Shown piece after piece: positions 52,573-59,021 of a stretch of 64,000 nucleotides of DNA (position 1 is the stretch's first letter; each line of letters begins with the position of its first letter). Made by a program: the position numbers and the translations under genes. The notes beneath the pieces were generated by a model. That model worked only from the letters and a program-made list of their open reading frames with translations. It was not told the origin of the DNA and made no database searches. The stretch lies in assembly GCF_025548555.1 (NCBI RefSeq), contig NZ_JAJLPA010000023.1, forward strand, positions 1 through 64,000, written 5' to 3'. This stretch comes from Sphingomonas sp. A2-49. Its GTDB lineage: Bacteria > Pseudomonadota > Alphaproteobacteria > Sphingomonadales > Sphingomonadaceae.

Positions 52573-53265
52573 TTATGCGAATTTGACGGTCGTGGTCACG
52601 TTCTTCTGACGGCGGCGCATTGCGAAGCCGACAGCACCGATGCCGAGGATCATCATCACCCATGTTGTGGGTTCAGGAACCGCGATGATAGAAACGGAGA
52701 AAAAGTCGATTGATATACGATGGGCGGCGTTGAGGTATGGGTTCCAGTCCAAGGATGCTTTAGCGCCTTTAAAGGCGGCAAAGGTAGCAGGATTAGTCGG
52801 CAAATCGAGACTGTCTATTACGGTCGAAGTGTTATCTTGAAAACTAATACTAACAACGTCTAGATTACGCCCTGCAATGGGATCGCCTATCGCGCCAAAG
52901 TCATCGAATAAGATACGGTCAATGGGTCCATTCGGACCCGCTTCGTTATTTGTAACGAACATTCTAGCTGCTTCACTGAATGTGACCTTGTAGTCACCAA
53001 TCGTCATTCCGCCGCCAGTGGGAGCGTGGCGGTAAAACCGTATCGAGGGGTCTAATACCCCGCCGGGAGAAAATGTCTCGCCGGCCGCAGTTTCGTCAAA
53101 TGTAAACCAAGCGCTGGCTTCCTGGCCTATTACGAACGTGCTCGTCGTATCCGGAGTCTGATAATAAATATAGCCAGATAGCTGAACGGTAACCATCGCG
53201 GCGGCGGGCTGGGAAATAACGGTGCATAAGGCAAGTCCTAAAGCACCAATGAGTTTTGAAAGCAT
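52573..53265 (-). CDS. PEP-CTERM sorting-domain protein, island copy 1
   Basis: A 230-residue exported protein. The signal peptide MLSKLIGALGLALCTVISQP ends near PAAA; the middle is a beta-rich secreted domain with an aromatic SGYIYYQTPDTTSTFVIG start and no known family. The C-terminal sorting signal has PEP at 197-199, the hydrophobic helix TTWVMMILGIGAVGFA and RRR at 217-219, followed by a VTTTVKFA tail. Exosortase would cut at PEP and anchor or release the protein at the cell surface. It is the first of three such genes on the island. Confidence 0.9.
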   Translation of the reverse strand: MLSKLIGALGLALCTVISQPAAAMVTVQLSGYIYYQTPDTTSTFVIGQEASAWFTFDETAAGETFSPGGVLDPSIRFYRHAPTGGGMTIGDYKVTFSEAARMFVTNNEAGPNGPIDRILFDDFGAIGDPIAGRNLDVVSISFQDNTSTVIDSLDLPTNPATFAAFKGAKASLDWNPYLNAAHRISIDFFSVSIIAVPEPTTWVMMILGIGAVGFAMRRRQKNVTTTVKFA

Positions 53266-53281
53266 CTTGGTCCTCCCCGCG

Positions 53282-53950
53282 TTAAGCTAAAGTGGGCTTG
53301 CTAACTAAAGGTCGGCGGCGGCGTGTTGCATACCCCACGGCACCCATGCCTAGAACGATCATGGCCCACGAAGTCGGTTCCGGTATTGCAAGCACCGGAG
53401 CATTAAGTACCCCAAGGAAGTTTGGCGTCCCAAAGCCTTGGGTGACAGTGATCGCCGTGACAAATCCCGTAAAACTTGCTCCATCGCCAGCGAGGTTAAC
53501 GCCGGTTGGCTCACCACGAAAGAAATTAATCGTCGAGCAGAGAGGGTTTACGGCGACCGTCGTGCCAAATGCAATATTGGTGAAGTCTCCACAGGCGTTG
53601 ACGGTGAAATCCCCGGTCGGCCCCCTCGTGTAGCTCGTAACGTCCTGTCCTATTGTGAGGTTGGTTTTTGTCCCCGCGCCATAGATCGACTCGTAAAGAT
53701 ATTTTGGTCCCGATAGGCGACTGAAACCAAAGCTGCTCAAATCCGAGCCGAGTACGACAAGTTCAAGCGAGGAGTTGAGCGCGCCCTCACGGTGATACGT
53801 TTCAAACCCGGAGGGTCCAAAGGTTTGACGGTCCCGACGTGCGTAGCCGGATACGTCCAGCTTGATTGTTAGGAAATCAGCGGCGCTTGCGATCTGCGGA
53901 ACAGCAAGCAGGCCGATAAAAATCGCACCGAATAAGACATTTCTCAACAA
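53282..53950 (-). CDS. PEP-CTERM sorting-domain protein, island copy 2
   Basis: A 222-residue exported protein with signal peptide MLRNVLFGAIFIGLLAVPQ ending near ASAA, a beta-rich body (LTIKLDVSGYARRDRQTFGP; two cysteines in NACGDF and NPLCSTINF that could form a disulfide) and a C-terminal signal PEP 190-192, helix TSWAMIVLGMGAVGYA and RRRR 210-213. It lies 16 bases upstream of copy 1 on the same strand, so the two may be co-transcribed. The body shows little similarity to copies 1 and 3. Confidence 0.9.
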   Translation of the reverse strand: MLRNVLFGAIFIGLLAVPQIASAADFLTIKLDVSGYARRDRQTFGPSGFETYHREGALNSSLELVVLGSDLSSFGFSRLSGPKYLYESIYGAGTKTNLTIGQDVTSYTRGPTGDFTVNACGDFTNIAFGTTVAVNPLCSTINFFRGEPTGVNLAGDGASFTGFVTAITVTQGFGTPNFLGVLNAPVLAIPEPTSWAMIVLGMGAVGYATRRRRPLVSKPTLA

Positions 53951-54021
53951 GCGTCTCCCTTTTCGTTAACGCGACATTAACAATGTCGGGAATGTTAATC
54001 TAGGGCTTACTCTTTTTTTTC

Positions 54022-54159
54022 TCAATTTTTGACGGCGTATGTATCCCTGGGCGACTTAGGCAGCAGGTATCGATCTCCGGGCGTCACGCTCTGGATCGAA
54101 CTAACGGAATCGCGCAGGACGGCAGCCAGCAGCAACCGCACTTCATCCCCGGACAGCAC
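54022..54159 (-). CDS. Tiny hypothetical island protein (45 residues)
   Basis: A GTG-started 45-residue frame: MLSGDEVRLLLAAVLRDSV, then SSIQSVTPGDRYLLPKSPRD and a short basic end. It reads as one helix plus an extended tail. An in-frame TAG four codons before the GTG leaves it as the only upstream start. It lies 21 bases after the 44-residue gene on the same strand, probably in one transcript with the nuclease gene. No family is recognised. Confidence 0.5.
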   Translation of the reverse strand: MLSGDEVRLLLAAVLRDSVSSIQSVTPGDRYLLPKSPRDTYAVKN

Positions 54160-54180
54160 GGTCTTTGCATTCTACGCCGC

Positions 54181-54315
54181 TCATACTGCCTGTCTGTAAT
54201 GGATAGTGCCATACCGCTCCGCATCTTCGAACGGCAGAGCGCTCCATTCCTCGCTCGGATAGCACTCGTCATAAATCGCCCTAGCGGCGGCGCGCAGCTG
54301 CATATCGTGGCGCAT
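54181..54315 (-). CDS. Tiny hypothetical island protein (44 residues)
   Basis: A 44-residue frame: MRHDMQLRAAARAIYDECYP, then SEEWSALPFEDAERYGTIHY and RQAV. The alternating charged and aromatic residues and the AxxIYDECYPxEEWxxLPFEDAERY pattern look strongly coding; GGGGGT lies 7 bases before the ATG. It sits between the membrane-anchored nuclease gene and the 45-residue gene. I recall no named family, but the composition is that of small conserved phage or island proteins. Confidence 0.6.
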   Translation of the reverse strand: MRHDMQLRAAARAIYDECYPSEEWSALPFEDAERYGTIHYRQAV

Positions 54316-54381
54316 CGTTTCGACCCCCGTTCATCACCGATAGCATATCGAACAAAGAGAGAACGATTCGCGACCTACTAT

Positions 54382-54930
54382 TTAGAGCAGGGCTCTTCTC
54401 GGACACGTCCGTGCGACGCGCTTTGCGTTGTCCCATCTCGCTTTGTAGGCCGCCTGTCCGTGTTGAAGCTGCCAGCATGACAAATCGCCTTTGTCGCTCG
54501 ACAAGGTAGCCAAGGTGCGTCCGAAGCGATCCTGACCAGCGCGGAAGATACGGATCGTGCCTACCATCGCGTCAGCAAGCGATTGCCTCGCCGCATACGG
54601 ATTGCCTCCGGCGCAAGCGCGACCTTCCCGGCAGTGACCCGGCAACTCTGGCGCGTCGATGCCAAGTAGTCTTATCCGCTCGCCATCGCACCGAATGGTG
54701 TCGCCGTCCGTAACAGTGCATCCGCTGACCGTGGCGTCATAGCCGGGCCGCAGGAGCGACAAAGTGGACGTTGGCATGACACCCGCGATACCGCCAACTA
54801 GGGCAGCAACGCCAAGGATCAACGCCGGTACAACGAGGCGCCGTGCGTTCTCTCTACGCCGCTTGGCGCGATATACCTTCCCCATGCGAATAGGTACGGC
54901 GCGAAAGGGCTTACGCGGGGGAGCAGTCAT
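54382..54930 (-). CDS. Membrane-anchored staphylococcal-nuclease-like protein
   Basis: A 182-residue protein. A basic N-terminus (RAKRRRENARR) and one membrane helix (about 32-51, LVVPALILGVAALVGGIAG) precede a secreted-type SNase domain: TVTDGDTIRCDGERIRLLG holds DGDT (75-78) and Arg88, IDAPELPGHC has Glu95, and DRFGRTLA supplies the second catalytic arginine near 138. It is predicted to cut DNA or RNA outside the inner membrane. ATG 54930 has AGGA 8 bases upstream. Two tiny genes follow. Confidence 0.85.
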   Translation of the reverse strand: MTAPPRKPFRAVPIRMGKVYRAKRRRENARRLVVPALILGVAALVGGIAGVMPTSTLSLLRPGYDATVSGCTVTDGDTIRCDGERIRLLGIDAPELPGHCREGRACAGGNPYAARQSLADAMVGTIRIFRAGQDRFGRTLATLSSDKGDLSCWQLQHGQAAYKARWDNAKRVARTCPRRALL

Positions 54931-54987
54931 GCGGCGGTCCTGCGATCGGCGTGCACACGCCGCCTTAGTACAGACAGCGCAAATGCG

Positions 54988-55023
54988 AAAAAAGCCGCCA
55001 CCCCTTCTCCGGGATGACGGCTT
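54988..55023 (-). terminator. Intrinsic terminator after the third PEP-CTERM-like gene
   Basis: On the minus strand AGCCGTCATCCC pairs with GGGGTGGCGGCT (two G-U pairs) around a short loop, followed by TTTTTT. It lies 26 bases after the stop of the gene at 55049-55651 and upstream of the nuclease gene, so the latter needs its own promoter. Confidence 0.85.
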
Positions 55024-55048
55024 CCTCAATTTAAGAGCGGGGGAACGC

Positions 55049-55651
55049 TTAGGCAAACTTAACGGTCGTCGTAACGCCCTTATTGCGACGACGCATCGCG
55101 AAGCCAACAGCGCCCGTGCCGAGGATCATCATTGCCCAAGTCGCAAGTTCCGGCAGAGCCGGAGACGCTGCCGAGTTGACTTCGACCGACCGGGTGTAAA
55201 AGAAACTACCGGGCATATCGGCGGCAATCATCGTAAAATCCGCGGAAACCACGCTGTTGTATTGTTCATCGTACCTAATATATGAATAGAAATCGGTATT
55301 CGATCCGTCCATATTGAATCCTGGCACACCAGCTATAGACCCACCAAAATAAAAAGCGAACGGCACTCTTTCTACCGCGACGTGATCTAAATCATTTTTA
55401 TAAAACGTGAACCCGTTATCGAATACGATGCTCGCGTCGATTAGCGAACTATCCCCAGTTACAGTGTCAAACCGAACCTCATAAAACCCGCTTGCTGATG
55501 ATACAGGCGACGACTGAACAGGAGAATTATACCCACCACGAATATCCGACGCATTAAATTGATAACGTGACTGCACGATTTCAGCATTACTAGATCCACT
55601 ATATAAGGCTGAAATCGCCAATGCCGCAGCATAAAGCGTCCGATTAGTCAT
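55049..55651 (-). CDS. PEP-CTERM-like surface protein with PEL variant motif, island copy 3
   Basis: A 200-residue exported protein with signal peptide MTNRTLYAAALAISALYSG, cleaved near SSNA, a beta-rich tyrosine-rich body (FYEVRFDTVTGDSS; FYSYIRYDEQYNS) and a C-terminal helix TWAMMILGTGAVGFAMRRR ending in the same VTTTVKFA tail as copy 1. At 167-169 the sorting motif reads PEL instead of PEP. Either the exosortase tolerates the change or this copy is no longer processed. The conserved helix and tail show common ancestry with copy 1 at the C-terminus only. Confidence 0.85.
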   Translation of the reverse strand: MTNRTLYAAALAISALYSGSSNAEIVQSRYQFNASDIRGGYNSPVQSSPVSSASGFYEVRFDTVTGDSSLIDASIVFDNGFTFYKNDLDHVAVERVPFAFYFGGSIAGVPGFNMDGSNTDFYSYIRYDEQYNSVVSADFTMIAADMPGSFFYTRSVEVNSAASPALPELATWAMMILGTGAVGFAMRRRNKGVTTTVKFA

Positions 55652-55766
55652 AAACCCCCCTTTGCGTTAATTACAAAAGCGGATAACCGATTATGACTGG
55701 CCCGACAATAACGAAGCTTACCGATATTGATTAGTCAAATGTCACAGATAGAGACTAAGGTGGCAA

Positions 55767-56345
55767 TCAGGTTGCCCGTTTTTCCACCCGCTGGATTGCG
55801 GCCCGCGAGACGCCATGCTGCTTAGCCAGCACGCCTAGGGAAACGCCTGCGGCACGCGCAGTGCGGATTGCTGCCTGTTGATCGTTAGACAGCGCCTGGG
55901 GGCGTCCTAGAGCCTTACCCGCCGCCTTGGCGCGACTTAGCCCCGCCTGTGTCCGCTCGATAAGTAGATCGCGTTCGAACTCCGCGACGGCGGCGATAAC
56001 ACCCATGGTCATCCGACCGGCGGCGCTCGTTAGATCGACACCACCAAGGGCAAGGCAGTGAACACGAACCCCATCGCTAGCCAGGCGATCGACAGTGGCG
56101 CGAACGTCCATTGCGTTCCGGCCCAACCGGTCGAGCTTCGTGACAATTAATACGTCTTCGGACTCAAGCCGGTCGACGAGCTTAGCGAAGCCCTTGCGTT
56201 CCATCGCCGCGATCGACCCGGACACCGTTTCCGTCACGATCCGCTTGGCATCGACATTGTACCCGGCACTCTCGATCTCTCGAACCTGATTGTCGGTCGT
56301 CTGGCCGGTGGTGCTGACACGGCAATAAGCGAATGTGCGGGCCAT
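55767..56345 (-). CDS. Serine recombinase (resolvase/invertase family)
   Basis: A 192-residue recombinase: catalytic domain with Ser11 in YCRVSTTGQTTDNQ, the TKLDRLGRNAMD segment with conserved arginines and EFERDLLIERTQAGLSRAKA leading to the long E-helix, then a C-terminal HTH (GVSLGVLAKQHGVSRAAIQR). The catalytic positions look intact. It is divergent from the ATPase gene across about 88 bases that contain three TGTATCGA sites. It may resolve dimers or invert a segment; no inverted target pair was found in the island. Confidence 0.92.
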   Translation of the reverse strand: MARTFAYCRVSTTGQTTDNQVREIESAGYNVDAKRIVTETVSGSIAAMERKGFAKLVDRLESEDVLIVTKLDRLGRNAMDVRATVDRLASDGVRVHCLALGGVDLTSAAGRMTMGVIAAVAEFERDLLIERTQAGLSRAKAAGKALGRPQALSNDQQAAIRTARAAGVSLGVLAKQHGVSRAAIQRVEKRAT

Positions 56346-56356
56346 AAAAGCAATTC

Positions 56357-56424
56357 CTGTATCGATTCGGTGTATCGATATTGGCACCGCATCTAAATGT
56401 AGTCGAGTCTATTATTCGATACAG
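56357..56424. promoter_or_regulatory. Cluster of three TGTATCGA sites between the serine recombinase and the ATPase
   Basis: TGTATCGAT occurs at 56358-56366 and again at 56371-56379 as direct repeats 13 bases apart, and the inverted form TCGATACA lies at 56416-56423; CTGTATCGA and TCGATACAG make a 9-bp inverted pair. The cluster occupies the divergent promoter region. Recombinase-binding (res) sites or an operator shared by both genes are the obvious candidates; this is inference. Confidence 0.5.
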
Positions 56425-56433
56425 TTGACGACG

Positions 56434-57969
56434 ATGTATCCAAAACGACCGATTGCGTTAATGCCTGTTGGCGAGCAGACTTTCTACCGATTGGCTACAG
56501 CCGCAATGACACCTTGTAGCCTCAAGCAAGTGACAGATTTCCCGAACATCAGGTCGATCGGTAAAAATGCGGCGGAAGCAGACGCAGTGCTGGACTATTT
56601 TTTGACCACTGATGCAGTGCGGAAAATTGAGTCGAACGACGCCTTTCTGATTCTTGGACGCAAAGGATCAGGAAAGACGGCCCTCGTCAGGCATTTCACC
56701 AAAGATGAGAATAACCCATTTGCGGTCGCGCTAAACCTTCGGGGATATCCATGGGGCCTACACGCGGCGCTCGGCAATGAACAGGTTTCGGAAATCGAGA
56801 GATACGTTGCTTCTTGGCGATACCTTATTGCGGCTCAAGCGGCGTCAGCAGTCCTTTCGGTTAGGCGCGACAACGAAATTGATGAGGAGAAAAAGCTTCG
56901 TACCTTTTTTCGTCAAAATTATGGCGCCCCGTCAGTTGACGTCGAGCGGGTGTTTGCCTTGGACCGTCTCAAAATTGATAAGGCCGTACTTAATCCGCAG
57001 ATAGCAGGAAATTCAATAGGGTCGATAGAGTTTAAGTCAGTCAAACCGGATTTTGGCCAGCAAATTGAAGCCGTAGCGTCCGAAGTATCCCGGCTCGTCG
57101 CTGCAGTTATGAAATACCGAGGCAACGCTTGGATAGAGCTGCATTTTGACGAGCTAGACTTCGGGATCGAGCGATTTGAGCGTCAGCGGGAACTTATGAT
57201 AGTCGGGCTAGTCTTGGCAGCGCAGACATTTAGCGGTGGAGCTGATCCTAGAAGGCAACTTATCAGACCATTTGTCTATCTCCGACATGATCTTTGGGAC
57301 TCGTTCAATTTTTCTGATAGGAACAAGATATCTCGGGGCGCCGCACTTTTCCTGAATTGGAACTCTCAATCTTTGCAGCAAATGGTCGACGTCCGGCTCA
57401 CTAAGCTTATTGGGCTTCCTACGCACTGGAGCGATTTGATCGACTCAGACCGCATGCGTGGTACCCAGCAAAAGTGGGATTACATAGTTGCCCGTACATT
57501 GGACCGACCACGTGACGTGATCAGTTTTATCAATATGATATTAGAGTCGAAATCCTCCGACGGACTACTTTCGAATGACGAGGTAAACGCAGCACGTGCA
57601 GAGTATTCTACATACTTTAAGGAGGAACTAGACGATGAAATTAAAGCTCATTGGCCTTTATGGGAGGACGCGATAGCGGCCCTGCGCGACATAGGATACG
57701 TTACTTTCACTAAGCCGCAATTTATAGCGGCTTACGACCTGTCAAAAACTGCTGACAATCCTATCCAAGATGGCGAAGCCGCCTTAAAGAAGCTGTTCGA
57801 ATATTCAGTAGTTACCTATCGCAGGCCAAAAGGTGGCGGGGGGTCCGAATGGAACTGGCGATATAAAAACCGCACTGCTACTTTCGATTCGCGCGCAGAA
57901 AGCTTTCGCGTTCACCCCGGCCTGATCGAATTTGCAAACTTGCGAGAAGAACGTCGCCCCTCAAAATAA
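56434..57969 (+). CDS. P-loop ATPase, Sll1717-like
   Basis: A 511-residue ATPase with Walker A GRKGSGKT at 75-82 and Walker B IELHFDELD at 234-242. The N-terminal FPNIRSIGKNAAEADAVLDY, the ATPase core, a helical part with LTKLIGLPTHWSDLIDSDR and RTLDRPRDVISFINM, and a winged-helix-like C-terminus match the Sll1717-type STAND-like ATPases. Function of the family is not established; such genes are often found on islands. ATG 56434, 56461 and 56506 are all possible starts with weak Shine-Dalgarno sequences. GC is low compared with the chromosome. Confidence 0.75.
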   Translation: MYPKRPIALMPVGEQTFYRLATAAMTPCSLKQVTDFPNIRSIGKNAAEADAVLDYFLTTDAVRKIESNDAFLILGRKGSGKTALVRHFTKDENNPFAVALNLRGYPWGLHAALGNEQVSEIERYVASWRYLIAAQAASAVLSVRRDNEIDEEKKLRTFFRQNYGAPSVDVERVFALDRLKIDKAVLNPQIAGNSIGSIEFKSVKPDFGQQIEAVASEVSRLVAAVMKYRGNAWIELHFDELDFGIERFERQRELMIVGLVLAAQTFSGGADPRRQLIRPFVYLRHDLWDSFNFSDRNKISRGAALFLNWNSQSLQQMVDVRLTKLIGLPTHWSDLIDSDRMRGTQQKWDYIVARTLDRPRDVISFINMILESKSSDGLLSNDEVNAARAEYSTYFKEELDDEIKAHWPLWEDAIAALRDIGYVTFTKPQFIAAYDLSKTADNPIQDGEAALKKLFEYSVVTYRRPKGGGGSEWNWRYKNRTATFDSRAESFRVHPGLIEFANLREERRPSK

Positions 57970-58036
57970 TCTTATTGTGGTCGGCCTTATTCATCAAAAT
58001 GCCTTCGCTATTAAAACCACTTCTCGCGCATGTGTA

Positions 58037-58255
58037 TTATATTGACAATACACCTATATCTTTTGGGTTGGGCCTCATCTTGACATCCAAGGGCAGCGCC
58101 TCGTGTACGATATTTGGCAATGCGTTTGATACCGTATCGGCTTTGACGGTCGGCTCCCCCGCCAGTCTCAAATACTTGGCGGGCGCGTAAGTTACCCCGC
58201 TTCGGGCTATATCTGACTGCGTGATAGGTCGGCCGTCGAATCGCGTTGACGCCAA
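58037..58255 (-). CDS. Hypothetical island-end protein
   Basis: A 72-residue frame from a TTG start (MASTRFDGRPITQSDIARSG), with LAGEPTVKADTVSNALPNIV and KMRPNPKDIGVLSI at the end. It is hydrophilic and compositionally protein-like, and no better frame covers the interval between the ATPase and the tRNA. There is no clear Shine-Dalgarno and no recognised family, and a stop lies just upstream, so it may be the tail of a longer gene lost during integration. Confidence 0.35.
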   Translation of the reverse strand: MASTRFDGRPITQSDIARSGVTYAPAKYLRLAGEPTVKADTVSNALPNIVHEALPLDVKMRPNPKDIGVLSI

Positions 58256-58359
58256 TCCACAGGCTGGGATTCACCAAAACAAGGATGTTGGGCGCGTTGT
58301 TGGACCTCGGGGAATCAATCCGAATTAATCCAGCAAAAACAATGACTTCCAGAAGGAAG

Positions 58360-58449
<90 letters not shown>

Positions 58450-58576
58450 GCAGAAGACTTCAGCGCGCCGTAAACGGCGGGTTCGGTCGGTCGAGGGCGC
58501 GCCTCTAACGGGTTCGTTTTCGGGTGGCAAGCGCCGTTGTGCTTGTCTGCATCGGAAAGACCATTAGATTGCGTGC

Positions 58577-58951
58577 ATGCCCCGCCACGATCCCATCACG
58601 TCCCTGCCCTTCGCCGATACGCCCGCCATCGCGCACGCCCGCTTTTCGATCGGCGAGGTCGTGCGCCACAGGCTGTTCGATTTCCGCGGCGTGATCTTCG
58701 ACGTCGATCCCGTCTTCGCCAACACCGACGAATGGTATGAGGCGATTCCGGAAGCGGCGCGGCCGCGCAAGGACCAGCCCTTCTATCACCTGCTCGCCGA
58801 GAACATGGAGTCGAGCTACGTCGCCTATGTCAGCCAGCAGAACCTGGTGCCGGACGAAAGCGACGAACCGATCGACCATCCCGCGATTTCGGGCCTGTTC
58901 ACCGACTTCGCCGACGGCCGTTATGCCTTGCGGCGCGAACATCGCCACTGA
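58577..58951 (+). CDS. hspQ: Heat shock protein HspQ
   Basis: A 124-residue YccV-like hemimethylated-DNA-binding-fold protein. The core FSIGEVVRHRLFDFRGVIFD, NTDEWYEAIPE and KDQPFYHLLAEN, YVAYVSQQNLVPD are conserved. In enterobacteria HspQ modulates Lon protease; the same role here is by homology only. It is a single gene whose transcription should stop at the bidirectional terminator 20 bases beyond. Confidence 0.93.
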   Translation: MPRHDPITSLPFADTPAIAHARFSIGEVVRHRLFDFRGVIFDVDPVFANTDEWYEAIPEAARPRKDQPFYHLLAENMESSYVAYVSQQNLVPDESDEPIDHPAISGLFTDFADGRYALRREHRH

Positions 58952-58972
58952 CGGTCCCGGACGACGGCCATG

Positions 58973-59010
58973 AAAAAGGGCGCCGCGGCATCGACCGCGG
59001 CGCCCTTTTC
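58973..59010. terminator. Bidirectional intrinsic terminator between hspQ and the TonB receptor
   Basis: GGGCGCCGCGG (58978-58988) pairs perfectly with CCGCGGCGCCC (58995-59005) around a 6-base loop, with AAAAA before and TTTTC after, so it can stop transcription from both convergent genes. Confidence 0.92.
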
Positions 59011-59021
59011 TGATGGTGGCG

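Noticed and set aside
57975..58190. 71-codon plus-strand frame after the ATPase gene
   Set aside because: It overlaps a more protein-like minus-strand frame at 58037-58255 and has no Shine-Dalgarno sequence.
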